Counted from the first letter of the stretch, positions 17,033-26,396 are shown. The stretch: 64,000 nt of DNA from Brevundimonas mediterranea (GCF_011064825.1 NZ_CP048751.1:2790001-2854000), one strand, 5' to 3'. Notes: generated by a model not told the origin, from the letters alone. A program made the numbers and translations.

Positions 17033-19444
17033 GTGAAGATTGCCGAACGCTGGTTCGTGTGGGCGGGCATGGTTCTGCTGGGCGGCATCGCCCTGGCGGG
17101 GTTGGTGGTCGCCGTCTATGCGGCGTGGCTGTTTCACGACCTGCCGGACGCGTCCGAGCTGGCCGATTATCGGCCGCCGACGGCGACGCGGGTCTATGCC
17201 GGCGACGGCACCCTGATCGGCGAATTCTCGGACGAGCGGCGAATCTATGTCTCCTATGACCAGATTCCCCTGACCGTGGTGCAGGCCTTCCTGGCCGCCG
17301 AGGACCGCAACTTCTTCCAGCACGGCGGGATCGACGTGGGCGGCATCGGCCGGGCCTCGATCAAGAACATCTTCAACCTGGTGCAGGGGCGCCGGCTGGA
17401 AGGCGGATCGACCATCACCCAGCAGGTGGCCAAGAACGTCCTGCTGACCAACGAATCGAGCCTGAACCGCAAGCTGAAGGAAGCCATCCTGGCCAATCGC
17501 CTGGAGGCGACCCTGTCCAAGGAGCAGATCCTCAACCTGTATCTGAACGAGATCTTCCTGGGCTATCGCTCGTTCGGCATCGCCTCGGCCGCCTATAATT
17601 ATTTCGGCAAGTCGCTGGCGCAGCTGACGCCGGACGAGGCGGCCTTCCTGGCCTCCCTGCCCAAGGGACCGAACAACTACCACCCCAAACGCCACCCCGG
17701 CGCGGCCAAGGGCCGGCGGGACTGGGTGCTGGGCGAAATGGAGCAGAGCGGCTGGCTGACCGAGGCCCAGCTGGTCGAGGCGCGCGCCCGGCCGCTGGTC
17801 ACGCGCGATGCGCCGCAACGGTCGGAGTACAAGGACGCCGACTTCTTCGTGGAAGAGGCGCGGCGCCAGGCCGCCGCCAATCCGGACTTCGGGGCGCAGC
17901 TGCGCGCCGGCGGCTTCTATATGCGCACCACCCTGGATCCGACGCTGCAGACGGCGGCGCGCCAGGCCCTGATGCAGGGGCTGGAGAACTACGACCGACG
18001 CCACGGCTGGCGCGGGGGCTGGGGCACGACGGACTTCGCCGAGGGGTGGCAGGCCGCCGCCCTGAAGGAACAGGCGCCGCCCGAACGCCGCACCTGGCAG
18101 GCCGCCGCCATCGAGAGCGTCAGCGGAAACACCGTCCGCATCCGCACCGCCAAGGATGACGAGACCGGAACCCTGATCGCCGCCGACGCCGCCTGGGCCA
18201 ACGCCAACAAGCAACTGCGGCGCGGCGAACTGATCTTCGTCGAGCGGAAGGGCGGTCAGTACGCCCTGAAACAGGTGCCGCGCGTCAACGGCGCCCTGGT
18301 GGCGATCGAGCCCCAGTCGGGCCGGGTGCTGGCGATGGTGGGGGGCTATTCCTACGCCCTGTCCAGCTTCAACCGGGCGACCCAGGCGCGGCGCCAGCCG
18401 GGTTCAGCCTTCAAGCCCTTCGTCTATGCGACCGCGCTGGAAGGCGACTTCACCCCGGCCTCCATCGTGCTGGACGCGCCGATCAGCTTCGCCGGCGGGG
18501 CCAACGGCCAGCGCTGGACGCCGGAGAACTACAGCCGCGAATACTATGGGCCGCAGAGCCTGCGGCGCGGGCTGGAGCTGTCGCGCAACGTTATGACGGT
18601 GCGGCTGGCCCAGTCGGTGGGCATGAAGAAGATCGTCGATCAGTCGGCCCGGATGGGCATCCCCGGCCTGACGCCCAACCTGTCGGTGTCGCTGGGCGCC
18701 GGCGAGGTGACGCCGCTGGAGATCACGGCCGCCTATTCCGCCTTCGCCAACGGTGGGCGGCGGGTCACGCCCTATCTGATCGACTATGTCCAGGATCGCG
18801 ACGGCGAGACCATCTTCCGCGCCGACACCCGCAGCTGCCGCGACTGCGCCAGGGGTTTCTCCGGTCAGGAATCGCCGCGCCTTCAACCGCGCGGAACCCA
18901 GGTCATCGATCCCATCACCGCCTATCAGATGAGTTCGATGCTGGAAGGCGTGGTCCAGCGGGGCACGGCCGCCAGCGCGCGCGGCCTGGGCCGGTGGGTG
19001 GCGGGTAAGACCGGCACGACCAATGAATATCGGTCGGCCTGGTTCGTCGGCTTCACCACCGACATCGTGGTGGGCGTCTTCATCGGCTTCGACGACAACC
19101 GGTCGCTGGGGTCGGGCGAGGCGGGCGCCTCGGCCGCCGTGCCGGTGTTCACCGAATTCATGCAGACGGCGCTGAAGGAACGGCCGGCGCGGCCCTTCGT
19201 GCGGCCCAAGAACGCCGTCTTCCGCATGGTGAACGGCATCGAAGAGGCATTCCGTCCGGGTACGGAACGTCAGGCCCCGCGGCCGGTCCAGGCCCCGACC
19301 CAGCCCGTCGGGCCCCAGAACTATTATGAGGTGATCCGCCGCGAGCAGGAGGCCGCCGCCGCCGCAGCCGCAGCGCCACCGCCGCCCGCCGCCGCCCCTC
19401 CGCCGAAGAAGGCGCCGGCCGAGGACTTGAGCGGATTGTATTGA
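17033..19444 (+). CDS. mrcA: Penicillin-binding protein 1A (bifunctional transglycosylase/transpeptidase)
   Basis: 803 residues from a GTG start with GGAG 7 bases upstream. One N-terminal membrane anchor (residues 8-36). The GT51 domain shows AAEDRNFFQHGGID (catalytic Glu), EGGSTITQQVAKN and LNLYLNEIFLG. An OB-like insertion lies between the domains. The transpeptidase domain has the active-site S458-A-F-K, the SRN motif in GLELSRNVMTVRL and KTGTTNEYRSAW. The C terminus ends in an Ala/Pro-rich tail. It polymerises and crosslinks peptidoglycan at the inner membrane. A terminator follows and separates it from prfB. Confidence 0.95.
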   Translation: MKIAERWFVWAGMVLLGGIALAGLVVAVYAAWLFHDLPDASELADYRPPTATRVYAGDGTLIGEFSDERRIYVSYDQIPLTVVQAFLAAEDRNFFQHGGIDVGGIGRASIKNIFNLVQGRRLEGGSTITQQVAKNVLLTNESSLNRKLKEAILANRLEATLSKEQILNLYLNEIFLGYRSFGIASAAYNYFGKSLAQLTPDEAAFLASLPKGPNNYHPKRHPGAAKGRRDWVLGEMEQSGWLTEAQLVEARARPLVTRDAPQRSEYKDADFFVEEARRQAAANPDFGAQLRAGGFYMRTTLDPTLQTAARQALMQGLENYDRRHGWRGGWGTTDFAEGWQAAALKEQAPPERRTWQAAAIESVSGNTVRIRTAKDDETGTLIAADAAWANANKQLRRGELIFVERKGGQYALKQVPRVNGALVAIEPQSGRVLAMVGGYSYALSSFNRATQARRQPGSAFKPFVYATALEGDFTPASIVLDAPISFAGGANGQRWTPENYSREYYGPQSLRRGLELSRNVMTVRLAQSVGMKKIVDQSARMGIPGLTPNLSVSLGAGEVTPLEITAAYSAFANGGRRVTPYLIDYVQDRDGETIFRADTRSCRDCARGFSGQESPRLQPRGTQVIDPITAYQMSSMLEGVVQRGTAASARGLGRWVAGKTGTTNEYRSAWFVGFTTDIVVGVFIGFDDNRSLGSGEAGASAAVPVFTEFMQTALKERPARPFVRPKNAVFRMVNGIEEAFRPGTERQAPRPVQAPTQPVGPQNYYEVIRREQEAAAAAAAAPPPPAAAPPPKKAPAEDLSGLY

Positions 19445-19464
19445 GGCTCTAGGTAGGCCTTTCG

Positions 19465-19498
19465 AACGGCGCGTCCTCGTGGCGCGCCGTTTTCCTTT
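19465..19498 (+). terminator. Rho-independent terminator after PBP1A
   Basis: AACGGCGCG (19465-19473) pairs perfectly with CGCGCCGTT (19483-19491) across a 9 base loop and is followed by TTCCTTTAA, a T-rich tract. It lies 20 bases after the PBP1A stop. Confidence 0.8.
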
Positions 19499-19563
19499 AA
19501 TCCGCCCTGTCGCGCGGCCTGCGGGTCTCGCTGCTTGAGGGCTTTGTGTCGCTGGAGAATGCG

Positions 19564-20689
19564 ATGAGACCGGATGTCGAGGCCATGAAGGCCGACATCG
19601 AGCAGAGCGTCGCTCTGCTCAGGAGGCGTCTTTGACTGGGATGTCGCTCTAAGAAAGCTCGATGAGCTGAACGCGCGGGTCGAGGATCCGACCCTGTGGG
19701 ACAAGCCCGAACAGGCCCAGGCCGTCAGCCGCGAACGCTCGCAGCTGGAAGCCAAGATCAACACCGTCAAGGCGATGGAGCAGGACCTCGAGGACGGGGT
19801 GATGCTGGCCGAGATGGCGGACGAGGAGGGCGACGAGGGCGCGCTGGAAGACGCGCGTGCGTCTCTGCGCGGCATCAAGGATCGCGCCGCGCGGGCCGAG
19901 CTGGAAGCCCTGCTGTCCGGCGAGGCCGACGGCAACGACGCCTATCTGGAAGTCAATTCCGGCGCCGGCGGCACCGAGTCGAACGACTGGGCCGGCATGC
20001 TGCTGCGGATGTATTCGCGCTGGGCCAAGGCGCATGGGTACGAGGTCACGATCGAGGCCCACGAGGAGGGCGAACAGGCGGGGGTCAAGTCGGCCACCAT
20101 CCTGATCTCCGGCCCGAACGCCTACGGCTGGCTGAAGTCGGAATCAGGCGTTCATCGCCTGGTGCGCATCAGCCCCTATGACGCGGCGGCCAAGCGGCAC
20201 ACCAGCTTCGCCTCGATCGGGGTGTCGCCGGTCGTGGACGACGCCATCGAGATCGACATCAATCCGTCGGACGTGCGCACCGACACCTACCGGGCCTCGG
20301 GCGCGGGCGGCCAGCACATCAACAAGACGGACTCGGCCGTGCGTCTGACCCACGTTCCGACCAACACCGTCGTGGCCTGCCAGGCCGGCCGGTCGCAGCA
20401 CCAGAACCGCGAACAGGCGTGGAAGATGCTGCGGGCGCGGCTGTATGAGCTGGAGCTGCAGAAGCGCGAAGCCGTGGCCCAGGCCCTGGCGGACGCCAAG
20501 ACGGACATCGGCTGGGGCCACCAGATCCGATCCTATGTGCTGCAGCCGTATCAGATGGTGAAGGACCTGCGGACCGAGGTCGAGACCTCGGACACCCAAG
20601 GGGTTCTGGACGGCGATCTGGACGCCTTCATGGGCGCGGCCCTGGCGGCGCGGGTCGGCGAGACGCGCGGCTCCAGCGCGGACGCCTGA
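19564..20689 (+). CDS. prfB: Peptide chain release factor 2, with programmed +1 frameshift
   Basis: RF2 reads UGA and UAA. Translation starts at ATG 19564 (GGAG upstream) and meets an in-frame TGA as codon 24 at 19633-19635. The coding frame continues one base later (GACTGGGATGTC, giving LDWDV) to the stop at 20689, 374 residues in all. The stop is the classical autoregulatory frameshift, not a mutation. The recoded protein has the decoding motif SPYDAA (SPF-like), [11 protein letters not shown] and the catalytic GGQ at 248-250 in [17 protein letters not shown] bidirectional terminator follows. An annotation made from open frames alone would begin wrongly at 19775. Confidence 0.96.
19621..19636 (+). 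promoter_or_regulatory. prfB programmed +1 frameshift site
   Basis: AGGAGG CGT CTT TGA C: an internal Shine-Dalgarno-like AGGAGG (19621-19626), the slippery CTT (19630-19632) and the UGA stop followed by C, the weak termination context. Low RF2 favours slippage of the CTT-bound tRNA into the +1 frame. This matches the E. coli arrangement (CTT TGA C preceded by an SD element). Confidence 0.95.
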
Positions 20690-20715
20690 TCGGCGCCGGG
20701 ACGACCGCGGACAAG

Positions 20716-20749
20716 AAAAAGGGCGGCCCGGACACCGGGCCGCCCTTTT
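20716..20749. terminator. Bidirectional terminator between prfB and the bactofilin gene
   Basis: GGGCGGCCCGG (20721-20731) pairs with CCGGGCCGCCC (20735-20745) around a 3 base loop. AAAAA precedes and TTTT follows, so it can act on both convergent transcripts. Confidence 0.9.
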
Positions 20750-20767
20750 GACTTCAGGGCCTCGGGG

Positions 20768-21325
20768 TCAGACCGTTTCCTTCCCCTGGACGACCGGAGC
20801 GGTTTCCGGCTTCGGAGCGAGAGGGGCCGCCGCCTGCACGACCGGCGCGACCGGGGTCACGGCGGCGGGGGCGGGCGCCTGACGCTGGCCCTGGGCGACG
20901 CGGCCCTGGAAGAAGGCGCCGACGTCGATCGACAGCTGTTCGGCCGTGATGTCGCCGTCCACATAGGCGGTGGCGACCAGTTTGACCTGCTTGCCCTGGA
21001 CGCCGCCGACGACCCGGCCGCGCACCTCGACATAGTCGGCCTGAACATTGCCTTCGACGGCGCCGGTCTCGCCGACGATCAGGCGGCCGACGCGGACGTC
21101 GCCCTTCACCTGGCCGTCGATCTGCAGATCGCCGGCGCCCGAGACATTGCCTTCGAACACCAGGTCGGACGACAGGGTCGACAGACCGCGGCCGGTCGGC
21201 ACGGCCGAAGGGGCGGCGCCGCCGGCGCGCGGCGCGGCGGGCATGTCCGGCAGCGGCGGGATGACCGGAGCGGTCGGGCGAGCCGCCGGGGTCGGGCTCG
21301 AGGGTTTGCTAATTTTGTTGAACAA
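20768..21325 (-). CDS. Bactofilin (polymer-forming cytoskeletal protein)
   Basis: 185 residues. Pro/Ala-rich N-terminal (1-45) and C-terminal (about 150-185) tails flank the bactofilin beta-helix core: LSSDLVFEGNVSGAGDLQID, GQVKGDVRVGRLIVGETG, AVEGNVQADYVEVRGRVVG and QGKQVKLVATAYVDGDITAE, showing the regular GxIxGxV-type repeats. Bactofilins polymerise without nucleotide at the membrane and recruit cell-wall enzymes; in Caulobacter BacA/BacB localise a peptidoglycan synthase at the stalk. The gene overlaps the upstream M23 peptidase gene by 17 bases, so the two proteins are probably made together and work together. Confidence 0.93.
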   Translation of the reverse strand: MFNKISKPSSPTPAARPTAPVIPPLPDMPAAPRAGGAAPSAVPTGRGLSTLSSDLVFEGNVSGAGDLQIDGQVKGDVRVGRLIVGETGAVEGNVQADYVEVRGRVVGGVQGKQVKLVATAYVDGDITAEQLSIDVGAFFQGRVAQGQRQAPAPAAVTPVAPVVQAAAPLAPKPETAPVVQGKETV

Positions 21326-22454
21326 GTTGGTCTCCTGCTCTGAGGAAGCGTGCGGGGTTCTGGGGTCGGCCGTTCAGCCAGACTTCGTAATGGAGGTGGA
21401 CGCCGGTGGAGCGGCCCGTCGTGCCCATCCCACCGATACGTTGGCCGAGCGCGACCGACTGGCCGGGCTGAACCCCCAGGGTGTTGAGATGGGCGTAACG
21501 CGTCTTGAAACCGCGACCATGGTCTAGCTCTACAGTATTGCCATAGCCTGAACGGACGCCGGCGTAGGCGACCACGCCCGGGGCCGTGGCGTAGATGGGC
21601 GTGTTCAGGGGAGCGGCGAAGTCCTGGCCCTGGTGGACGGCGGGCCGGCCGTTGAACGGATCGAAGCGGACGCCGAAGCCCGAGGTGGTGCGGGCCTGGG
21701 TCGGGCGTTTGAACGGCAGGCCCCCGGCGGCGTCGGTCAAGGCCCGCATCTCGTTCAGGTTGGTGGCGGCGTGGCGGATGCGGACGGCGAAGGGCTCGTC
21801 CACGTCCAGGATGGCGGCCAGGGCGCGCGGGTCGCGCGCCTCGACCAGGGGGCCGCCCAGGGGTTCGGACGCGGCGACATAGGCGGCGGGGTTCAGACCC
21901 GCCAGACGGAAGGCGAGGCGCAGGCGTTCGGCCCGGGTCTGGGCGAAGTCTTCGGCCCGGTCCAGCAGCCGCTCCTGATCCAGCCGCACGGCCAGGATCC
22001 GCTGGATCGGGCTGGCGCTGTCGGGGATGGCGGCGGGCGCGAGGGCGCGCTGGGCTCCCTCTACGCCATGGAAGTCGGTCATCACCGTGGTCAGGGCGGC
22101 GTGGCGCCGTTCGATCATGGCGGCGGTCTGTTCCAGCGAGCCGTTGGCGGCGGACATGCGGACCACCGCGCTTTCCAGCCGGGCCTGAAGGTCGGCGTTC
22201 AGACGTTCCGACGCGGCGCGTGCGCGCACGACCTCGGCGTCGGAGCGGTGCTGGGCGATGAGGTCGAACAGGAAGGCGCCGGAGGCCACCAGGGACCAGA
22301 GGACGACAGCCACGGCGACGGCGCCCAGAACCAGCTGTCTCTGCGCGGTCAGGGCATAGGCCCGGATATCGTCACGGCTGCGCAGGTAAAGGTATCGAAC
22401 GGGCAAAAAACGTTCGAACCAAGATGATTCCGGCGACTGATCTTGCACGGTCAT
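21309..22454 (-). CDS. M23-family metallopeptidase with membrane anchor and coiled coil
   Basis: 381 residues from ATG 22454; a TTG at 22511 would add 19. A single transmembrane segment (LVLGAVAVAVVLWSLVASGAF, about 45-65) is followed by a coiled-coil region in the periplasm (about 75-150). The C-terminal LytM/M23 domain has HQGQDFAAPLNTPIYA and VHLHYEVWLNGRPQNP; with DF and HLHYE giving zinc ligands, the site looks complete, so it should be an active murein endopeptidase. The gene runs into the bactofilin gene with a 17 base overlap. This matches the bactofilin-linked M23 hydrolases (LmdC type) reported in stalked and budding alphaproteobacteria. Confidence 0.9.
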   Translation of the reverse strand: MTVQDQSPESSWFERFLPVRYLYLRSRDDIRAYALTAQRQLVLGAVAVAVVLWSLVASGAFLFDLIAQHRSDAEVVRARAASERLNADLQARLESAVVRMSAANGSLEQTAAMIERRHAALTTVMTDFHGVEGAQRALAPAAIPDSASPIQRILAVRLDQERLLDRAEDFAQTRAERLRLAFRLAGLNPAAYVAASEPLGGPLVEARDPRALAAILDVDEPFAVRIRHAATNLNEMRALTDAAGGLPFKRPTQARTTSGFGVRFDPFNGRPAVHQGQDFAAPLNTPIYATAPGVVAYAGVRSGYGNTVELDHGRGFKTRYAHLNTLGVQPGQSVALGQRIGGMGTTGRSTGVHLHYEVWLNGRPQNPARFLRAGDQLVQQN

Positions 22455-22612
22455 TACGCAACGCCCCCACGTCGAGGTGAGGTTTATCCGGTGCAACGAT
22501 GACACGGGCAAGACTGTTCATGCCCTGTTAACCACGATTGATGCCGTTTTGCCGTCTCATCACGCGATTGTTGATTGAGATTCTCGCATTTGGCGAAACT
22601 CAGAATCGGAAT

Positions 22613-23080
22613 TCAACCCAATGAACGGGCGGCCTCCAGAACCGCGGCTGCGTGGTCGGCGACCTTGACGTTGCGCCAGGCCCGGACGACCCGGCCGTCG
22701 GCGTCGATCAGGAAGGTCGCGCGCTCTATGCCCATATATTCGCGGCCGTAGAGCTTCTTCTGCACCCAGACGCCCCAGGCCTCGCAAGCCGCGCCGTCCT
22801 CGTCCGAGGCCAGGACGACGGCGAGGTCGTATTTGGCCTTGAATCGATCGTGCTTCTTCACCGTGTCCCTGGACACGCCGATGACCGGGACGCCCAGGGC
22901 GGCGAAGTCGGGCGTCAGGGCGTTGAAGTCCTGGGCCTCGCGGGTGCAGCCGGTGGTGTCGTCCTTGGGATAGAAATAGACGACGGCGGGCTTGCCCTTC
23001 AGGGCGGAGAGGGAGACCCGGCCGCCGTTGTCGGTCGGCAGGTCGAGGGCGGGGGCGGGGTGGCCTTCGGCAGCGGACAT
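22613..23080 (-). CDS. bcp: Thioredoxin-dependent peroxiredoxin (BCP/PrxQ family)
   Basis: 155 residues. The peroxidatic Cys is C45 in DDTTGCTREAQDF. The preceding VVYFYPKDDTTG and the later GVSRDTVKKHDRF are signatures of the BCP family. PrxQ members often have a resolving Cys five residues after the first; here that position is Gln, so resolution probably uses another route. C-terminal RATFLIDADGRVVRAWRNVKV is typical. A perfect inverted-repeat element separates it from tyrS upstream. Confidence 0.93.
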   Translation of the reverse strand: MSAAEGHPAPALDLPTDNGGRVSLSALKGKPAVVYFYPKDDTTGCTREAQDFNALTPDFAALGVPVIGVSRDTVKKHDRFKAKYDLAVVLASDEDGAACEAWGVWVQKKLYGREYMGIERATFLIDADGRVVRAWRNVKVADHAAAVLEAARSLG

Positions 23081-23091
23081 TCAAACTCCGA

Positions 23092-23208
23092 TCATCCCGG
23101 CGAAAGCCGGGACCCAGTTCTTTCGAGACAGTACGTTGGATCAAGCGCTGCGGACGTCGGATGCGGCGGAGCGCCCAAAGCACTGGGTCCCGGCTTTCGC
23201 CGGGATGA
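23092..23208. repeat. REP-like element with perfect 26 bp inverted arms
   Basis: The arm beginning TCATCCCGGCGAAAGCCG (23092-23117) is repeated in perfect inverted form at 23183-23208. Each arm is itself a hairpin, TCCCGGC-GAAA-GCCGGGA. Sixty-five bases of unrelated sequence lie between. This core sequence is a widespread dispersed repeat in alphaproteobacteria. It fills the gap between tyrS and bcp and could stabilise or terminate the tyrS transcript. Confidence 0.9.
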
Positions 23209-23215
23209 GCGGAAA

Positions 23216-24469
23216 TCAAATCGGGCGAACCAGGACGATCTTCTTCTTGCCGGCCGCCAGCTTGATGACGCCGTCCTTGAGGTCGGCCTGGGTCAGCAGC
23301 TGGGCGCCGTCGGCCACGGCGGCGTCGTTGAGGCGCAGGCCGCCCCCCTGGGCCAGGCGGCGCGCCTCGCCGTTCGAGGCGGTCAGGCCGGCCTTGGTCA
23401 CGACGGCGGCGATCATGGCGCCGTAAACCTCGGCCACCGGCAGTTCGACGGTCGGCAGATCGGCGGAGACCTGACCCTTTTCGAAGGCGGTCTCGGCGGC
23501 GGCGCGGGCCTTGGCGGCTTCCTCGGCGCCATGCAGCAGGGTGGTGGCGGCGTCGGCGAGGGCCTTCTTGGCGTCGTTGATGGCCGCGCCTTCCAGGGCC
23601 TCGTATTCGGCGATCTGCTCCAGGCTCAGGTCGGTGAACAGGCGCATGAAGCGGCCGACGTCGGCGTCTTCGGCGTTGCGCCAGAACTGCCAGTAGTCAT
23701 AGGGGCTGAGCTGTTCGGCGTTCAGCCAGACGGCGCCCTGGGCGGTCTTGCCCATCTTTCCGCCCGAGGCCGTGGTCAACAGCGGGGTGGTCAGGCCGAA
23801 GGCGGCCTTCTGGTCCACGCGGCGGACCAGATCGACGCCCGAGGTGATATTGCCCCACTGGTCCGACCCGCCCATCTGCAGCGTCACCTTCAGGGCGCGG
23901 TTCAGCTCCAGGAAGTCCACCGACTGCATCAGCATGTAGTTGAACTCGAGGAAGGTCATCGGCTGCTCGCGCTCGAGCCGCAGCTTGACCGAGTCGAAGC
24001 TCAGCATCCGGTTGACGGTGAAATGGGTGCCGAAGTCGCGCAGGAACTGGATGTAGCCGTAGCCCGACAGCCAGTCGTCGTTATTGACCATGACCGCGTC
24101 GGTCGGGCCGTCGCCGAAGGTCAGGAATTTGGCGAAGACCGTCTTGATGGAGTCGATGTTCGACTGGATGGTCTCCTCGGTCAGCTGGGGGCGCGACGTG
24201 TCCTTGCCGGTCGGGTCGCCGACCTTGGTGGTGCCGCCGCCCATCAGGACGATGGGCTTGCCGCCCGCCTGCTGGAGCCGGCGCAGCATCATGATCTGGA
24301 TCAGGCTGCCCACGTGCAGCGACGGGGCGGTGGCGTCGAAGCCGATGTAGCCGGCGACCACGCCGTCGGCCGCCGCCGCATCCAGCTCGACCGGGTGGGT
24401 GATCTGATGGATGTAGCCGCGCGCCTGGAGGGTGCGGAGGAAGTCGGATTTGAAGGCTTGATCGGTCAT
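23216..24469 (-). CDS. tyrS: Tyrosyl-tRNA synthetase
   Basis: 417 residues from ATG 24469 ([20 protein letters not shown]). The class I HIGH-like motif is HVGSL in [15 protein letters not shown]. Tyrosine-binding GGSDQWGNI and the second signature [14 protein letters not shown] (KMSKS equivalent) follow. A C-terminal S4-like tRNA-binding domain covers about 350-417 ([18 protein letters not shown]). The frame is open another 74 codons upstream but without homology. A 200 base gap before the DOMON-like gene shows no T-box or other recognisable leader. Confidence 0.96.
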   Translation of the reverse strand: MTDQAFKSDFLRTLQARGYIHQITHPVELDAAAADGVVAGYIGFDATAPSLHVGSLIQIMMLRRLQQAGGKPIVLMGGGTTKVGDPTGKDTSRPQLTEETIQSNIDSIKTVFAKFLTFGDGPTDAVMVNNDDWLSGYGYIQFLRDFGTHFTVNRMLSFDSVKLRLEREQPMTFLEFNYMLMQSVDFLELNRALKVTLQMGGSDQWGNITSGVDLVRRVDQKAAFGLTTPLLTTASGGKMGKTAQGAVWLNAEQLSPYDYWQFWRNAEDADVGRFMRLFTDLSLEQIAEYEALEGAAINDAKKALADAATTLLHGAEEAAKARAAAETAFEKGQVSADLPTVELPVAEVYGAMIAAVVTKAGLTASNGEARRLAQGGGLRLNDAAVADGAQLLTQADLKDGVIKLAAGKKKIVLVRPI

Positions 24470-24669
24470 GGCGGAGGCTCCGTTAGCAGGGATGCCGGCG
24501 GTCGTCTTCCATTTCCGAAGAGCGCGTCGCCAGCGAAGGCGGCGCGTGTTCGCGGGCCGCTCGCTTACAGCGGGCGGTAATACAGGCCGGCGATGGCGCG
24601 GGCGGCGAACATGGGGCCTTCGATAAGGCGGAGCGTTGACCGGCGTCAAGCCTTCGCTACGAAGGACGG

Positions 24670-25176
24670 ATGCGTCTGCCCCTGATCCCACACCCGAGTT
24701 CGCCGCCCGCCGGGCTGACGCTGGAGGTCGAGGCGCGGCGGGCGGGGCGGATGTTGAGCCTGGAATATGTCGTGGCCGGGCCGGTTGAAATGGTGCGCTG
24801 GCCGCAGGCGGCGGCGCGGGCCAGAACGGACGAGCTGTGGCGGACGACCTGTTTCGAGGCCTTCGTGCGGACGGCGGACGGCTATGTCGAATACAATCTG
24901 TCGCCGTCGGGGGCCTGGGCGGCCTATCGGTTCGACGGCTATCGCGAGGGAATGCGAGCGCTGGAGATCACGGCGCCCTTCATCGTCACGCGCATGGCGC
25001 CCGGGCGGTTCGGGCTGACGGTCGATGTGGACCTGCCGGAGGATGCGACGGACGCGGTCGGGCTGACGGCTGTGGTCGAGGGGGTGGGCGGGGCGATCGC
25101 CTATTGGGCCCTGGCGCATCCTTCGGATAAGCCGGACTTTCATCATTCCGACTCGTTCGCGCTGGAACTGCCATGA
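24670..25176 (+). CDS. DOMON-like domain protein
   Basis: 168 residues with no signal peptide or membrane helix. The sequence reads as a small beta sandwich: [58 protein letters not shown], and a C-terminal [21 protein letters not shown]. The [10 protein letters not shown] and [10 protein letters not shown] motifs are those of DOMON-like proteins (carbohydrate or heme-binding sandwich family). Its stop overlaps the namZ start by four bases. A role in sugar recognition next to a muropeptide glycosidase is suggested by context only. Confidence 0.78.
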   Translation: MRLPLIPHPSSPPAGLTLEVEARRAGRMLSLEYVVAGPVEMVRWPQAAARARTDELWRTTCFEAFVRTADGYVEYNLSPSGAWAAYRFDGYREGMRALEITAPFIVTRMAPGRFGLTVDVDLPEDATDAVGLTAVVEGVGGAIAYWALAHPSDKPDFHHSDSFALELP

Positions 25177-26375
25177 ATTTCGGTCTCGACCGCCTGCTGT
25201 CCGACGACGCCCTGAAGGCCCAGTTGAAGGGGCGGCGCGTGGCCCTGCTGGCGCATCCGGCCTCGGTGACGAAGGATCTGGGCCATGCGGTGGACGCCCT
25301 GGCCGCCTGTCCCGAGATCGAACTGACCGCCGCCTTCGGGCCGCAGCACGGGATGAAGGGCGACCTTCAGGACAATATGATGGAGAGCCCGGATTATCGC
25401 GATCCGGTGCACGGCTTCCCGGTCTTCAGCCTGTACGGCGAGGTGCGTCGGCCCAGGGACGAATGGATGGAGACGTTCGACGTCGTCCTGATCGACCTGC
25501 AGGACCTGGGCTGCCGCATCTACACCTATGTGACCACGCTTCTGTACGTGCTGGAGGCGGCGGCGAAACACGGCAAGTCGGTGTGGGTGCTGGACCGGCC
25601 CAATCCGGCGGGGCGGCCGGTCGAGGGGCAGACGCTGAAGCCCGGCTGGGAGAGTTTCGTCGGGGCGGGGCCGATGCCGATGCGGCACGGGCTGACGATG
25701 GGCGAACTGGGCCTGTGGTTCATCGACCAGTTCAAGCTGGATGTGGACTATCACGTCGTGGAGATGCAGGGCTGGGCGCCCGAGGCGGGGCCGGGCTTCG
25801 GCTGGCCGCTGGGCGAGCGGGCCTGGGTCAATCCCAGCCCCAATGCGCCGAACCTGAGCATGGCGCGCTGCTACGCCGGCACGGTGATGCTGGAGGGGGC
25901 GACCCTGTCGGAAGGCCGGGGTACGACGCGGCCGCTAGAGCTGTTCGGAGCGCCGGACATCGATGCGCGGGCGGTGATCGCCGAGATGCGCGCTCTGGCG
26001 CCGGAGTGGCTGGGCGGTTGTACCTTACGCGACATGTGGTTCGAGCCGACCTTCCATAAGCATGTCGGCAAACTGTGCAGCGGGGTGCAGATCCATGTCG
26101 ATCACCCCGGCTATGACCACGCCGCCTTCAAGCCGTGGCGGGTGCAGGCCCTGGGGTTCAAGGCGATCCGGCGGCTGTATCCCGACTACGACCTGTGGCG
26201 GGATTTTCCGTATGAGTATGCGTTCGGGAAACTGCCCATCGACGTGATCAACGGCGGGCCGGGACTGCGGGAATGGGTGGACGACGCAGCGGCGGGGCCG
26301 GGGGAGCTGGATGCGGCGGCGCGGCCGGATGAGGCGGGATGGGAAGAGGTCAGGCGACCGTTCCTGCTGTATTGA
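25173..26375 (+). CDS. namZ: DUF1343 / NamZ-type exo-beta-N-acetylmuramidase
   Basis: 400 residues. DUF1343 proteins (GH171) release terminal N-acetylmuramic acid from peptidoglycan fragments, as shown for Bacillus NamZ. Visible family features are VALLAHPASVTKDLGHAVD, FGPQHGMKGDLQDNM, VVLIDLQDLGCRIYTYVTTL, VLDRPNPAGRPVEG and LSEGRGTTRPLELFGAP. There is no clear signal peptide, so it may act in the cytoplasm on recycled muropeptides; this is an inference. Translationally coupled to the DOMON-like gene. A perfect 14 bp palindrome follows the stop. Confidence 0.9.
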   Translation: MNFGLDRLLSDDALKAQLKGRRVALLAHPASVTKDLGHAVDALAACPEIELTAAFGPQHGMKGDLQDNMMESPDYRDPVHGFPVFSLYGEVRRPRDEWMETFDVVLIDLQDLGCRIYTYVTTLLYVLEAAAKHGKSVWVLDRPNPAGRPVEGQTLKPGWESFVGAGPMPMRHGLTMGELGLWFIDQFKLDVDYHVVEMQGWAPEAGPGFGWPLGERAWVNPSPNAPNLSMARCYAGTVMLEGATLSEGRGTTRPLELFGAPDIDARAVIAEMRALAPEWLGGCTLRDMWFEPTFHKHVGKLCSGVQIHVDHPGYDHAAFKPWRVQALGFKAIRRLYPDYDLWRDFPYEYAFGKLPIDVINGGPGLREWVDDAAAGPGELDAAARPDEAGWEEVRRPFLLY

Positions 26376-26396
26376 GCCGCACAGGCCGGCCTGTTC
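26376..26396. terminator. Palindrome after namZ, possible terminator
   Basis: ACAGGCCGGCCTGT (26381-26394) is a perfect 14 bp palindrome six bases after the namZ stop. No T-tract follows, so it could be a weak terminator, an mRNA-stabilising hairpin or a protein site. The sequence becomes more AT-rich soon after, marking the left edge of an accessory segment. Confidence 0.45.

Noticed and set aside
19633..19635. Premature stop in prfB, apparent pseudogene
   Set aside because: It is the conserved programmed +1 frameshift site with its SD-like AGGAGG and CTT TGA C.
22575..22605. Imperfect inverted repeat in the bcp-M23 gap (GATTCT...AGAATC)
   Set aside because: Only six pairs with mismatched interior and no T-tract; too weak to call a terminator.
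24470..24691. Upstream extension of tyrS or a leader gene
   Set aside because: No homology in the extension and no T-box, hairpin or ribosome-binding site that would support either.
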